DNA of 64,000 nt from Paraburkholderia podalyriae (GCF_014397785.1 NZ_VZQQ01000004.1:62001-126000); one strand, 5' to 3'; numbered from the stretch's first letter, positions 38,261-49,256 are shown. Numbers and translations: made by a program. The notes: generated by a model not told the origin, from the sequence alone.

Positions 38261-39133
38261 TCAGGCGCGCGAGCGCCGGTCGATCAGTTGCAGGATCATC
38301 GGCGTGAAGATCAGCTGCATCGCGAGTCCCATCTTGCCGCCCGGCACGACGATCACGTTCGGGCGCGACATGAACGAGTCGTGCAGCATCGTCAGCAGAT
38401 ACTGGAAGTCGATGCCCTTGGGCCGCGCGAAGCGGATCACGACGAAGCTCTCGTCGGGCTGCGGGATCTCGCGCGCGGTAAACGGATTGGACGTGTCCAC
38501 GGTCGGCACGCGCTGGAAGTTCACGTGCGTGCGCGAGAACTGCGGGCAGATGTAGTTCACGTAGTCGGGCATGCGCCGCAGAATCGTGTCGACCACCGCT
38601 TCGTGCGTGTAGCCGCGCATCGTCTGATCGCGATGCAGCTTCTGGATCCATTCGAGGTTGATGATCGGCACGACGCCGATCAGCAGATCCGCATGCCGCG
38701 CGATGTCGATGTTCTCGGTCACCGCCGCGCCATGCAGTCCCTCGTAGAACATCAGATCGGTATTGGGCGCGACGTCCTCCCACGGCGTGAAGGTGCCGCC
38801 GTCCTGCTTGTAGAGCTGCGCTTCGCCCGCGTCGTGCACGTAGTGGCGAAACTGTCCGCCGCCGTTTTCGCCGTAGCGCGTGAACAGCGTTTCGAGCTCT
38901 TCGAGCAGATTCGCTTCCGGTCCGAAGTGGCTGAAATTCGGCACGCCGTCGCGTTCGCGCTCCTGCATCGCGGCGCGCATGCCGTTGCGGTCGTAGCGAT
39001 GGAACGCATCGCCCTCGACGATCTGCGCATTGATGTGCTCGCGTCGGAAGATATGCGTGAAGCTCTTCATGACGGTGGTGGTGCCCGCTCCGCTCGAGCC
39101 GGTCACCGCGATGATCGGATGTTTGACTGACAT
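38261..39133 (-). CDS. cbbP: Phosphoribulokinase
   Basis: A 290-residue class I (bacterial, octameric type) phosphoribulokinase that makes RuBP from ribulose 5-phosphate. P-loop GSSGAGTT is at residues 12-19, followed by [11 protein letters not shown] and FYEGLHGA. It is the committed Calvin-cycle enzyme, together with RuBisCO. It lies 47 bp upstream of cbbT and 55 bp downstream of cbbF. Confidence 0.95.
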   Translation of the reverse strand: MSVKHPIIAVTGSSGAGTTTVMKSFTHIFRREHINAQIVEGDAFHRYDRNGMRAAMQERERDGVPNFSHFGPEANLLEELETLFTRYGENGGGQFRHYVHDAGEAQLYKQDGGTFTPWEDVAPNTDLMFYEGLHGAAVTENIDIARHADLLIGVVPIINLEWIQKLHRDQTMRGYTHEAVVDTILRRMPDYVNYICPQFSRTHVNFQRVPTVDTSNPFTAREIPQPDESFVVIRFARPKGIDFQYLLTMLHDSFMSRPNVIVVPGGKMGLAMQLIFTPMILQLIDRRSRA

Positions 39134-39188
39134 GCGTTTGTCTCCGGATGACTGTGTTCTGTGCGCTGTGCTTGCGGTCGGTCGCTGA

Positions 39189-40292
39189 TCACGCCATGAA
39201 ATCCGGCAGGAACAGCGAGCGCGTGCCGAACAGCGGCGACGTGAAGGGCTTGTCCTCGCCGCGGTCATATTCGCCGTGATAGCGCGCAATCCGCTCGACC
39301 TCGTTCTTCGAGCCGAGGATCACCGGCACGCGGCCATGCAGCGCGCGCGGCGCGACATCGAGAATGCGCTCGCGGCCGGTGATCGCGAGGCCGCCCGCCT
39401 GCTCGACCAGAAAGCTCATCGGGTTCGCTTCATAGAGCAGGCGCAGGCGCCCTTCCATCGCCGGCGTTTTCGAATCGCGCGGGTACATGAACACGCCGCC
39501 GCGCATCAGGATGCGATGCACTTCCGCGACCATCGACGCGATCCAGCGCATATTGAAGTCGCGCGCGCGGCAGCCGCTGCGGCCGTCCTTGCATTCCTGC
39601 ACATAGCGGCGCACCGGCGGCTCCCAGAAGCGCTCGTTCGACGCGTTGATCGCGAACTCTGCCGTTTCTTCCGGGATCCGGATGTTCGAATGCGTGAGCA
39701 CGAAGTTGCCGATGTCGCGCTCCAGCGTGAAGCCATGCGTGCCATTGCCGACCGACAGCACCAGCATCGTCGCCGGCCCATACACGGCGTAGCCGGCAGC
39801 GACCTGTTCGCAGCCGGGCCGCAGGAACGCGGCTTCGCTGGTTGCATCCTCTGCCGGGTCGCGCGTGCGCAGCACTGAGAAGATCGAGCCGACCACGCCG
39901 TTGATGTCGATATTCGACGAGCCGTCGAGCGGATCGAACGCGAGCAGATATTCGCCGCGCGGATAGTCCGGCGGAATCGCGTAGACGTGCTCCATTTCCT
40001 CGGACACCATCGCCGCCAGCAAGCCGTCCCACTCGCATTGCTGCACGAAGACGTCGTTGGTCGACACGTCGAGCTTCTTCTGCTCCTCGCCGTGCGTGTT
40101 GAGCGTTTGCGCGGAACCGTAGTTGCCGCCGAGCGCGCCCTTGGTCAGCATCGCCGAGACCGATTTGATGGCCGCCGCCACGTCGATCAGCAGCGCGGAG
40201 AGTCCTGCGGTGTCCCGCGTGCTTTCCGAACACGGCGGGCGATCGAGCGTGTCGATCAGGAACTTCGAAAGTGTCGTGCGTCCGTCCAGCAT
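39189..40292 (-). CDS. cbbF: Class I fructose-1,6-bisphosphatase
   Basis: A 367-residue FBPase. The metal-binding [21 protein letters not shown] and [11 protein letters not shown] with [17 protein letters not shown] motifs are intact. In Calvin-cycle operons CbbF also acts on sedoheptulose bisphosphate. A short basic C-terminal tail ends the protein. The usual cbbX-F-P order is kept. Confidence 0.94.
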   Translation of the reverse strand: MLDGRTTLSKFLIDTLDRPPCSESTRDTAGLSALLIDVAAAIKSVSAMLTKGALGGNYGSAQTLNTHGEEQKKLDVSTNDVFVQQCEWDGLLAAMVSEEMEHVYAIPPDYPRGEYLLAFDPLDGSSNIDINGVVGSIFSVLRTRDPAEDATSEAAFLRPGCEQVAAGYAVYGPATMLVLSVGNGTHGFTLERDIGNFVLTHSNIRIPEETAEFAINASNERFWEPPVRRYVQECKDGRSGCRARDFNMRWIASMVAEVHRILMRGGVFMYPRDSKTPAMEGRLRLLYEANPMSFLVEQAGGLAITGRERILDVAPRALHGRVPVILGSKNEVERIARYHGEYDRGEDKPFTSPLFGTRSLFLPDFMA

Positions 40293-40319
40293 GGCGTTCT
40301 CCGTCGATAGTGTCGTGAT

Positions 40320-41315
40320 TCAGCCCGGCGGCGCCGGAACGACGCGCGCGGTGCAAGGCGATGGCGAGGACGGCTGCGGCGGCGCGTCGAACACGCGGCT
40401 CGCGCGCACGTCGGCGGCGTCGATCAGCGTCAGCGTGGCGGCGTCGACCGGCTCGCCGCCCTGCAATGCGCTCGCGAACAGGCGGTTCGCCTGGCGCAGC
40501 CGCGCGCGGTCGAGCGCATTGCGCACCGAGCGCGCGTTGGCGAAATTCGGCTGGCGGATGCGGCGCGCCAGATAGTCGGCGAACGCGCGGCGCGACGCCG
40601 CATCGAAGCGGTAATGCATGGCGCCGAGCATCCGCTCGGCGATTTCGAGCAGCTCCGTGTCGGCGTAATCGGGAAACGTGATGTGATGCGCGATGCGAGA
40701 CCGGAAACCCGGATTGCTGTCGAAGAACACTTCCATCCGCGATGCGTAGCCGGCCAGAATCACGACCAGATCGCTGCGCTGGTTCTCCATCGTCTGCAGC
40801 AGGATTTCGATCGCTTCCTGCCCGTAGTCGCGCTCGTTCTCCGGGCGATACAGGTAGTACGCTTCGTCGATGAACAGCACGCCGCCCATCGCGCGCTTGA
40901 GCACGTCGCGCGTTTTCGGCGCGGTGTGGCCGATGTACTGGCCGACCAGATCGTCGCGCGTGACCGACACCAGATGATTGCGGCGAATATAGCCGAGCCG
41001 GTGCAGCACTTGCGCCATGCGCAGCGCAACCGTCGTCTTGCCGGTGCCGGGGTTGCCGGAGAAGCACATATGCAAGGTCGGCGCGCCGCCCGCGAGACCC
41101 AGCGAAGCCCGCGCGCGCTCGACCAGCAGATGCGCGGCAACTTCGCGAATGCGCGTTTTCACGGGCGCGAGCCCGACCAGATCGCGATCGAGTTCGCCGA
41201 GCACGTCGCCGATGCCCGAGTCGCGGTACAGCGCCGCGAGGTCGATATGGGGCGCGGCGGCGTCGCTGTGCGCGGCAGACGCGGGCAGTGCGTCCACGGT
41301 GGCGGCGTCTGTCAT
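40320..41315 (-). CDS. cbbX: Red-type RuBisCO activase CbbX
   Basis: A 331-residue AAA+ protein with Walker A GNPGTGKT (87-94), [18 protein letters not shown] (the substrate pore region) and [11 protein letters not shown] (Walker B). CbbX remodels inhibited red-type RuBisCO by pulling on the extended C-terminus of CbbL, in an RuBP-dependent way. A 20-residue Ala-rich N-terminal and a Pro/Ser-rich C-terminal extension flank the core. AGGAGGA precedes the ATG. Confidence 0.94.
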   Translation of the reverse strand: MTDAATVDALPASAAHSDAAAPHIDLAALYRDSGIGDVLGELDRDLVGLAPVKTRIREVAAHLLVERARASLGLAGGAPTLHMCFSGNPGTGKTTVALRMAQVLHRLGYIRRNHLVSVTRDDLVGQYIGHTAPKTRDVLKRAMGGVLFIDEAYYLYRPENERDYGQEAIEILLQTMENQRSDLVVILAGYASRMEVFFDSNPGFRSRIAHHITFPDYADTELLEIAERMLGAMHYRFDAASRRAFADYLARRIRQPNFANARSVRNALDRARLRQANRLFASALQGGEPVDAATLTLIDAADVRASRVFDAPPQPSSPSPCTARVVPAPPG

Positions 41316-41360
41316 GGTTCCTCCTCGCTGCGGGTTGGGTCGTGCGAGCTGGCGGCGGCG

Positions 41361-41789
41361 TCAGCCCGCCGCGCCATAACGCTCGCCCGCGGGCCGGTCG
41401 CCCGCATAGCCCGTCATGCTGTAGCGCTGCGTGCGTCCCTGCGCGTCCTGCCGCAACAGACGGAAGCCCGGCTCCACGTCCGGCCGGTTGACGATGAACG
41501 ACAGGCGCATCGTCTCGAAAGTACGCACCGAGTCGAACGCGTTGACCTTGATGTAGTGCTGCGGCCGCGCCTCGCGGCACGCCCTGACCTCCTGCAACAC
41601 GCCGGCCGCGTCGTGCAGGTCGAACATCGGCAGACCCCACATTTCCCAGTAGGTGTTGCGCGGATGCGGGTCGTCGGTGAATTCGACCGAACAGGCCCAG
41701 CCCTGGCGCAGCGCGTAGTCGATCTGCAGGCCGATTTCCTCATCGGTCAGCTCGGGCAGGAAAGAAAACGTTCCTTGAGTAATACGCAT
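41361..41789 (-). CDS. cbbS: RuBisCO small subunit, form IC
   Basis: A 142-residue small subunit with the start [19 protein letters not shown] and the long C-terminal extension of red-type enzymes (residues about 108-142, [20 protein letters not shown]). It lies 117 bp downstream of cbbL and 45 bp upstream of cbbX. Confidence 0.95.
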   Translation of the reverse strand: MRITQGTFSFLPELTDEEIGLQIDYALRQGWACSVEFTDDPHPRNTYWEMWGLPMFDLHDAAGVLQEVRACREARPQHYIKVNAFDSVRTFETMRLSFIVNRPDVEPGFRLLRQDAQGRTQRYSMTGYAGDRPAGERYGAAG

Positions 41790-41906
41790 GACGAACCTCG
41801 TGGATGGATGTCGCGTTCAGAACGGCGTCAACGGTGCCCCGCGCGGTGCCGTTGCACCGCGTGGCGGATGCGCTCGTGAGGCGCTCGCGGGAAAAGCTCG
41901 GCTTTG

Positions 41907-43640
<1,734 letters not shown>

Positions 43641-43652
43641 TCAGCGAATCGC

Positions 43653-43684
43653 GATGGCACACTTTGCTTCGATTTCGCCACACC
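43653..43684. promoter_or_regulatory. Degraded copy of the fhcB-type dyad upstream of pqqA
   Basis: The left part GGCACACTTTG, a CTT spacer, and the right part CGATTTCGCCACACC parallel the dyad before fhcB (arms ending ACACTCTG and starting CAGAACGTCACAC around CTC). Similarity is partial and the right arm is one base longer. It lies about 110 bp upstream of the sigma-54-like promoter of pqqA, a typical enhancer distance. Confidence 0.35.
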
Positions 43685-43795
43685 GCGCGGTGGCTTGCGT
43701 CTGGCATGCCGCGCGGACGCCACGGCGTGGCGCAATTCGCCGGGTGCTGTATTGGCTGTCGAACGCACGCCCGCCTGGTTGGCCGGTACGCGCAT

Positions 43796-43811
43796 GGGCA
43801 CGGAGCTTGCG
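43796..43811 (+). promoter_or_regulatory. Candidate sigma-54 promoter of pqqA
   Basis: GGGCACG-GAGC-TTGCG matches the -24/-12 consensus at all core positions except the first T and the last W, with correct spacing of the invariant GG and GC. The predicted start is near 43823, leaving an 80-nt leader before pqqA. Confidence 0.6.
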
Positions 43812-43902
43812 TGATGCCGGCTGCCGTCGACACCGGGCGTTACGCCGGGCCGGCGGCGCAACGCTGTTCCACCCGCTGTTTCAACCGAAGGAGAAAGCAC
43901 GT

Positions 43903-43977
43903 ATGCAATGGACGACTCCGAGTTACACCGACGTACGCCTCGGTTTTGAAATCGTGATGTATGTCGCTACGCGTTAA
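43903..43977 (+). CDS. pqqA: PQQ precursor peptide PqqA
   Basis: A 24-residue peptide. Glu16 and Tyr20 in the conserved RLGFEIVMYVATR tail are the residues joined by PqqE to form PQQ. AAGGAGAAA lies 6-8 bases before the ATG. Most genomes keep pqqA just before pqqB, but here pqqB is 11.8 kb downstream. No other PqqA-like peptide is visible near pqqB. A long stem-loop follows immediately. Confidence 0.93.
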   Translation: MQWTTPSYTDVRLGFEIVMYVATR

Positions 43978-43979
43978 GC

Positions 43980-44014
43980 CCGCAACCGGGCCGCACGCTG
44001 CGGCCCCCTTGCGG
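43980..44014 (+). terminator. Long stem-loop after pqqA (attenuator or RNA-stabiliser)
   Basis: CCGCAA (43980-43985) pairs with TTGCGG (44009-44014), and GGGCCGCA (43988-43995) with TGCGGCCC (43999-44006) around a CGC loop, with a symmetric CC/CC internal gap. It starts 3 bp after the pqqA stop. A mixed T-rich tail (TTCCCGTTTGTGTT) follows, so partial termination is plausible, which would keep pqqA transcripts in excess over downstream genes. Confidence 0.65.
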
Positions 44015-44082
44015 TTCCCGTTTGTGTTCGACCTCTGCTGACGGCCGGCCTTCCGGCGCTGTCGGGACACACGTTCCCAGCC

Positions 44083-44682
44083 ATGATCCACGAAACGATC
44101 GTCACCACGGCAGCGTGCGATGGCCGTCCTCATATCGCGCCGATGGGCGCGCGCTACGAGGGTGAGCGCATCATCCTTGCGCCTTTCCGCCCGTCGGTCA
44201 CGCTCGACAACGTGATCGCGACGCGCGCGGCGGTGCTGAACTTCACCACCGACGTGCGCATCTTCGCGGGCTGCGTCACGCACTGCGCGACCGATTGGCC
44301 GACCGTGCCCGCCAGCCGCGTCGCGAGCGTGCGTCTGGCCGAATCGCTCGCCCACGCCGAGCTCGAACTCGACGAACTGCGCGACGACGCCGAGCGCCCG
44401 GTGCTGGTGATGAAATGCGTGCACCGCGAAAACCACGCGCCGTTCGCGGGCTTCAATCGCGCGCAGTCGGCTGTCGTGGAAGGCGCGATTCTGGTGAGCC
44501 GGCTCTTCATGCTGCCGGCCGACAAGGTCGATCACGAAATGGCCTATCTGCAGATTGCGATCGACAAAACCGCCGGCGACCACGAGCGCACCGCATGGGG
44601 CTGGCTCGTCGCCGCGATCGCGCGATATCGCGCGAGCCTCGAAGGCGCGGCGCATCAGGCCGCCACTTCGGTCCATCACTGA
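44083..44682 (+). CDS. DUF447 family flavin-binding-fold protein
   Basis: A 199-residue DUF447 protein (ETIVTTAACDGRPHIAPMGARYEG start; VLNFTTDVRIFAGCV; NRAQSAVVEGAILVSRL). The fold resembles FMN-binding split barrels. It is a regular member of bacterial H4MPT/methanofuran clusters and is thought to be needed for cofactor synthesis, with no defined reaction. It begins 105 bp after pqqA, beyond the stem-loop, and precedes mfnB by 26 bp. Confidence 0.82.
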   Translation: MIHETIVTTAACDGRPHIAPMGARYEGERIILAPFRPSVTLDNVIATRAAVLNFTTDVRIFAGCVTHCATDWPTVPASRVASVRLAESLAHAELELDELRDDAERPVLVMKCVHRENHAPFAGFNRAQSAVVEGAILVSRLFMLPADKVDHEMAYLQIAIDKTAGDHERTAWGWLVAAIARYRASLEGAAHQAATSVHH

Positions 44683-44708
44683 ACCCCTTCCCCTCGCGGA
44701 GAACCCCG

Positions 44709-45452
44709 ATGACCGCATTGCTCGCGAGCGTCCGCTCGGCTGACGAAGCATTCGACGCGGCACGCGCCGGCGCCGAGCTGATCGACCTGAAGGAGCCGAA
44801 CGACGGCGCGCTCGGCGGCCTGTCGATCAGCGCCATCACGAACATCGCGCGAGAGCTGCGCGCGCGCTACCCGGTCAAGCCGATCAGCGCGGCGATCGGC
44901 GACGTGCCGGCCGATGCGTTCGACGAGATCGCCGCGCGCGTCATCGACGTCAGCGACGCCGGCGTCGATTACGTGAAGGTCGGCGTCGCGCGCGGACCGG
45001 CCGCGCGCCGCTGTATCGAGCAGTTGGCGAGTCTGCCGGCCTCTGTGGTGCCGGTGCTGCTGTGCGACGGCGGCATGGACGACGAGTTGGTCAGCCACAC
45101 CGCGGCGCTCGGCTTTGCCGGCCTGATGTTCGATACCGCGAGCAAGGACGGCGGCACGCTGTTCGATCACGTCGACGTCGACACGCTCGCGCGCTGGTTG
45201 CGGGTCGCGCGCCAGCGCGGCGCGATGGCGGGCATCGCGGGGGCGCTCGGCTGGGCGCAACTGCCGCAGATCCGCGCGCTGGCGCCCGACGTGGCCGGCT
45301 TTCGCACCGCGCTGTGCGCCGACGGGCGCCGCTCGCGGCTCGATCCCGAGCGCGTCGCGCAATGGGCGAGCGCGTTGCATCGGCCGGCCGCAGAGGTACG
45401 CGTCGATAATGCCGCGCCGTTGCCGGGCTCGACGAACGCGACGCGGTTGTAG
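44709..45452 (+). CDS. mfnB: (5-formylfuran-3-yl)methyl phosphate synthase
   Basis: A 247-residue TIM-barrel protein of the DUF556/MfnB family: LLASVRSADEAFDAARAGAELIDLKEPNDGALG has the catalytic Lys in DLKEP, and DYVKVGVARG the second. MfnB condenses two glyceraldehyde 3-phosphates to the furan precursor of methanofuran. It indicates that a furan-type C1 carrier for FhcABCD is made here. It ends 7 bp before the convergent amino-acid-kinase-like gene. Confidence 0.88.
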   Translation: MTALLASVRSADEAFDAARAGAELIDLKEPNDGALGGLSISAITNIARELRARYPVKPISAAIGDVPADAFDEIAARVIDVSDAGVDYVKVGVARGPAARRCIEQLASLPASVVPVLLCDGGMDDELVSHTAALGFAGLMFDTASKDGGTLFDHVDVDTLARWLRVARQRGAMAGIAGALGWAQLPQIRALAPDVAGFRTALCADGRRSRLDPERVAQWASALHRPAAEVRVDNAAPLPGSTNATRL

Positions 45453-45459
45453 CCACCGA

Positions 45460-46050
45460 TCACACCACCGGAATATTCAGCAAACGGTCGCGCATCAGCG
45501 CGACGTTGCTCTTGTCGAGCAGTTCGACCACGTAGTTCGCATCGGTCACATAGTCGACGAACCTGCGGTCGACCACCCCCGCCGCGACCAGCGTTTCGAG
45601 CGGATCGTCGGCGGCGATCGGACAGGATTTGACGACGATGAGCCGCTCCGCGTTGAGCATCGTCGATAGCCAGGCGGCGAGACTGTCCGAGGTCGTGTCC
45701 CAGTTGCTCATCGCGTCGGGCGTGTCGCGCATCAGCGCGGTCGGCACCCATACGGCGACTTGGCCGTCGCGCAACGTGCGGCGAATCTTCGCCTCGCTCG
45801 ACGCGATCACCAGTTCGGGCGAGACGCCCTGCATCAGCAGCGCGTATTGCGTCATCGCAAGCAGACACATGTTATGCGCGGCCAGGTCATCGAAGTTCCA
45901 CTCGCCCTGGTATTGGCGCACCTTGTCCGCGAAATCGCCACCGCCGGGCACGATGACCACGCGTCCGCCGCCGACTTCGCATAGCTCGCTGAGCCAGTGG
46001 CGCAGCGCCGGGTCGTGACTCAGGCTGCCTCCGATCTTGACCACCCACAT
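45460..46050 (-). CDS. Amino acid kinase family protein (MfnE-like)
   Basis: A 196-residue protein of the amino-acid-kinase fold. WVVKIGGSL at the start and VVIVPGGGDFADKVR are the phosphate-binding signatures; ERLIVVKSCPIAADD is the late motif. In archaea MfnE phosphorylates the furan-methylamine intermediate of methanofuran, and bacterial homologues occur in the same clusters. It is the third gene of a minus-strand set behind the ATP-grasp and hydantoinase-like genes, 66 bp from the latter. Confidence 0.78.
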   Translation of the reverse strand: MWVVKIGGSLSHDPALRHWLSELCEVGGGRVVIVPGGGDFADKVRQYQGEWNFDDLAAHNMCLLAMTQYALLMQGVSPELVIASSEAKIRRTLRDGQVAVWVPTALMRDTPDAMSNWDTTSDSLAAWLSTMLNAERLIVVKSCPIAADDPLETLVAAGVVDRRFVDYVTDANYVVELLDKSNVALMRDRLLNIPVV

Positions 46051-46116
46051 GACTGTTGCCCTCGCGTCCAGTTGAGTGCCCGGCCCGGGCCGCTTCGTTT
46101 CGCAACTTCGTTCTAC

Positions 46117-47229
46117 TCATGCCGCGCGCGCGGCGATACCACGCGTGCGTTGCCGCCGCGCTTCCGGTCGTTCGCGCGCCGCGAGCAGCGCGACCGCCAC
46201 GCTCGGCGCGCAGGTCGCCGCCCATGCCGCGCAGGCGTCCGGCACGCCCGCCAGCGCGCCGAAGTCGATATAGCCGCGCGCCTCGTCGCACGCCAGGGCG
46301 GCGACCAGGAAGCGGCCGCAGCCAGCGCCCACCAGCGGCGCGGCCGCGAGCGCCGGATGCGCGGCAACCACGCGCATCAGATTCGCGCCGATTTCGCGCA
46401 ATTGCAGCGCGCGCCAGCGCCGCGCAAAGTGCAGCCATTCGACGTCCGACGCGTCGTGCGCGTCGCGCCCGATCATCCGCGCGAGGCGCGCGCGGCTCGC
46501 CGCCTGCGTTTTCGGGCCTTGGTCGGCGCTTGGCTGCGCGTCGTGCAGCGGGTCCAGTTCGCCGGTCAGCCGGTAGACGTCGGCGGTCGTCGCGAACCAT
46601 TCGTTCATCACGTTGAGCGTGGCGCCGCCGAATTCGATCCGATGCGCGACGCCGCACAACGGCGTGCGCACGACGCCGTGATACACGAGTTCGCCGGTCG
46701 CAAGCCGGCCCGCGTCGGTCGCGGCACGCGCGACGACGCGGCCGTCGACGATCGGAATGATGTCGGTGGTGGTGCTGCCGATGTCGATCAGCAGCGCGTC
46801 AGCCCTGCATGCGGCGACCCAGCTCGCGGTCGCGAGCCAGTTCGCCGACGCGACCTGGCGCCAGCCGGCCGCGCAGTCGGCGGCGGCGAGCCAGCCGGCG
46901 GCGCCCGCGTAGAAATGCAGCGATGAACCGAGCCGCTGCGCGAGCGCGGCGACGATCGCGCGCACCCCTTCGGCGCGATCCGCGAACAGGTCGACCATCT
47001 CGCCGGTCATCGTCACCGCATGCTGCGCGGCGTCCGTGCGAGCCTGCGGCCAGCGCTCGAGAACGAGGTCGATCGTACGGTGCAGATGGTCGAGTCCCTG
47101 CCATAGCGGACACGGCCATTGCACGACGTCGAGCACGGCGCCGCCGCCGTCGACGAGCGACACCTTCACGTGCGCGCCGCCGACGTCCCAGCCGAACCGC
47201 GCCGCCGGGTCCGAACGGGCGGCGCTCAA
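46117..47229 (-). CDS. Hydantoinase/oxoprolinase-like protein (MfnF-like)
   Basis: A 370-residue actin-fold protein: FGWDVGGAHVKVSLVD at the start, DIGSTTTDIIPIVDGRV near residue 160 and FGGATLNVMNEWFATT. In methanofuran synthesis MfnF couples the furan to a tyramine-derived moiety; this is its bacterial cluster counterpart by context. I set the start at TTG (47229), overlapping the ATP-grasp stop as TTGA, because homology begins 10 codons later and no ATG or GTG is near. The longer open frame upstream is a shadow. Confidence 0.75.
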   Translation of the reverse strand: MSAARSDPAARFGWDVGGAHVKVSLVDGGGAVLDVVQWPCPLWQGLDHLHRTIDLVLERWPQARTDAAQHAVTMTGEMVDLFADRAEGVRAIVAALAQRLGSSLHFYAGAAGWLAAADCAAGWRQVASANWLATASWVAACRADALLIDIGSTTTDIIPIVDGRVVARAATDAGRLATGELVYHGVVRTPLCGVAHRIEFGGATLNVMNEWFATTADVYRLTGELDPLHDAQPSADQGPKTQAASRARLARMIGRDAHDASDVEWLHFARRWRALQLREIGANLMRVVAAHPALAAAPLVGAGCGRFLVAALACDEARGYIDFGALAGVPDACAAWAATCAPSVAVALLAARERPEARRQRTRGIAARAA

Positions 47230-48269
47230 GGGCGCACCTCGCGCATCGGCGAATTGGCGCGCGCCGCGCCGCGGCGCTCGATGCGCACGCCCTGCGCGGC
47301 CAGCAGCGCGCGCGTCAGCGCGCTCCCGCGCGCCGCCGACAGCCCCGCAAACGCGACCGTCAGACGCGGATTCACTTCGATCACGACTGGCCCGCGTTGC
47401 GGATGCCACACGACGTCGATGCCGACGAAGCCGCACAACCCCGGAATGGCTCGGGCGACGCGTTGCGCGAGCGTGTCGAGCGTGCGACCCATGTCGCTGC
47501 GACGATCGATCTGATCGACCAGCACGCCGTCGAACTGGACGATCCGCGCGATGTCGCCCGACGCGTCGCCGCCACTCAAGCCGATCTGCTGACGGTTGAT
47601 GCTGACGAGCTCGGTAGCGTCGCCGTGGCAGATCAGCGACAGGCTCAACGGCTCGCCGTCCACCCATGCCTGCAGCACCGGATTGCGCGCCGCGGCCGCG
47701 CGCGCGTCGTATTCGGCGCAGGCATCGGCGAAGCGCTCGTACACGATCGTGTCCAGCCCGCCCGCGCCGTCGTCCGGTTTGACGACCCAGCGGCCTGCGT
47801 GCCGCGCCGTCGGGTCGCCCGGTTCGAGCGCCGGCGTCGTCGCAATGCCATGCGCGGCAAGACACGCCGCGCTCGCGCTCTTGCTCGACGCGACGCGGAT
47901 CGCTTCCTTCGCGCAGCCGAGCCAGCGCGCGGCGCCGACCGCATCGTGAAAGCGCAGCAGCAGCCCGTCGCATTCCGGCGCGACGATCCACGCGTAATCG
48001 TGCTCGCGCGCCGCGCGCGCGACGAATGCCGTCATCGATTCGCCGGGCGCGGCCATACAATGCGCGTCGCCCGCCGCTAACGTTTCGAAGCGCGAAGTCG
48101 CGAAACTCACGTGCACGCCGTCGAGTTCCCGCAGAGCCGCAACCAGCGCGTCGCGCATCACGCGTCCTTCGACGATTAGCGCGCTCAAATCGGCAAGACT
48201 GCCAGGGTCGGCGAGTTCGGGGTCGATGCCGCCGCCGGTGAGATACTCATAGACAAAGATCTTGGTCAA
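47226..48269 (-). CDS. ATP-grasp ligase (MfnD-like)
   Basis: A 347-residue ATP-grasp protein: KIFVYEYLTGGGID at the start, RWVVKPDDGAGGLDT (nucleotide loop), ERFADACAEYD, GFVGIDVVWHPQ and VVIEVNPRLTVAFAGLS. Homologous archaeal MfnD ligates glutamate to tyramine in methanofuran synthesis. It probably uses a TTG start (48269) with AGGGG ten bases upstream; there is no better codon. Only 14 bp separate it from the divergent HisA-like gene, so promoters must lie inside neighbouring coding sequence. Confidence 0.8.
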   Translation of the reverse strand: MTKIFVYEYLTGGGIDPELADPGSLADLSALIVEGRVMRDALVAALRELDGVHVSFATSRFETLAAGDAHCMAAPGESMTAFVARAAREHDYAWIVAPECDGLLLRFHDAVGAARWLGCAKEAIRVASSKSASAACLAAHGIATTPALEPGDPTARHAGRWVVKPDDGAGGLDTIVYERFADACAEYDARAAAARNPVLQAWVDGEPLSLSLICHGDATELVSINRQQIGLSGGDASGDIARIVQFDGVLVDQIDRRSDMGRTLDTLAQRVARAIPGLCGFVGIDVVWHPQRGPVVIEVNPRLTVAFAGLSAARGSALTRALLAAQGVRIERRGAARANSPMREVRP

Positions 48270-48283
48270 AGGAAAGCGCCCCT

Positions 48284-49045
48284 ATGCAGGTGATACCTGT
48301 TCTCGATCTGCTCGACGGCCATGTCGTGCGCGCGGTGCGCGGCGAGCGGAGCGCCTATCGGCCCATCCAGTCCCGCCTCGCCGCGACGAGCGAGCCGCTT
48401 GCCATCGCCCGCGCGCTGCTCGATGCCAGCGGCGCGCGCACGCTCTATATCGCCGATCTCGGCGCCATTCTGCAGCGCGGCGCGCATGCGTCGACGCTCG
48501 CCGGCTTGCTCGCCGCGCTGCCCGGCGTCGAGCTGTGGCTCGACGCGGGTTTCGCCGACTACGCGTCGATGCGCGCGCTGTTCGAGCGCATCGACGACGC
48601 TGTCACCGAGCGCCACGACCATTACGACAGCCATGCCGCCGGCCCCCACCGCGCGAGCCTCGTGCCGGTGTTCGGCTCGGAGACGCTGCGCGACATCCAC
48701 GCGCTGCATGCGGCACAGCGCGCCGGTCTCGCGCCGATCCTGTCGCTCGATCATCGCGCGGGCGAACTGCTCACCGCGACCGCGCTCGACCGCTCGTCGG
48801 CGTGGTGGCCGTCGCGCGTGATCGTGATGACGCTCGATCAGGTCGGCAGCTACGCCGGCCCCGATCTCGCGACGTTCGAACGCCTGCGCGCGCAAGCCGC
48901 CGCGCACACCACGCTGATCGGCGCGGGCGGCATCCGCAATCGCGACGATCTGGCCGCCGCGGCCGGCACCGGCGCAAGCGCATGGCTGGTGGCATCCGCG
49001 CTGCACGATCGACAGATCGACTGCGCGCATTCCGATTCCGCGTAG
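48284..49045 (+). CDS. HisA/HisF-like TIM-barrel protein of the C1 cofactor cluster
   Basis: A 253-residue protein resembling HisA: VIPVLDLLDGHVVRAVRGER, LYIADLGAILQRG, GVELWLDAGF and LIGAGGIRNRDDLAAA. A HisA-like gene of this kind is part of H4MPT/methanofuran clusters in methylotrophs, separate from histidine synthesis; its reaction is unknown. AAGGAAA lies about 10 bases before the ATG. The last residues are a short polar tail. Confidence 0.78.
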   Translation: MQVIPVLDLLDGHVVRAVRGERSAYRPIQSRLAATSEPLAIARALLDASGARTLYIADLGAILQRGAHASTLAGLLAALPGVELWLDAGFADYASMRALFERIDDAVTERHDHYDSHAAGPHRASLVPVFGSETLRDIHALHAAQRAGLAPILSLDHRAGELLTATALDRSSAWWPSRVIVMTLDQVGSYAGPDLATFERLRAQAAAHTTLIGAGGIRNRDDLAAAAGTGASAWLVASALHDRQIDCAHSDSA

Positions 49046-49119
49046 GCCTTCCATACAATTTCCATGCCACGCGATTCAGCGGCGCTTTATGTAAACGGAA
49101 CACAAGCTGGACAGTTTGC

Positions 49120-49148
49120 GTGTGACACTCTGCTCCAGAACGTCACAC
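49120..49148. promoter_or_regulatory. 13-3-13 dyad upstream of fhcB, candidate enhancer site
   Basis: GTGTGACACTCTG (49120-49132), spacer CTC, CAGAACGTCACAC (49136-49148). The right arm read in reverse is GTGTGACGTTCTG, so 11 of 13 positions are symmetric. It sits about 80 bp upstream of a sigma-54-like promoter. One arm recurs at 30119-30131 beside the sigma-54 activator gene. I infer an activator binding site. Confidence 0.6.
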
Positions 49149-49228
49149 ATGTTGTATGGCGCAACAGGCCGTTGAACGCGCGGCCCGCTTCGGCGCGGCC
49201 CCCGCTCGCCGCCGCCGCGTCCAGACAT

Positions 49229-49244
49229 CGGCATGGAGCTTGCT
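49229..49244 (+). promoter_or_regulatory. Candidate sigma-54 promoter of fhcB
   Basis: CGGCATG-GAGC-TTGCT keeps the invariant GG and GC at correct spacing and a full -12 box. The predicted transcript start, about 49255, falls two bases before the likely fhcB ATG at 49257, implying an almost leaderless mRNA. That is unusual and tempers confidence. Confidence 0.5.
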
Positions 49245-49256
49245 AAAAGCTGCCCC

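Noticed and set aside
36162..38783. Extended N-terminus of transketolase running into cbbP
   Set aside because: The first 190 codons are antisense to phosphoribulokinase and lack homology; the normal transketolase start is at 38213.
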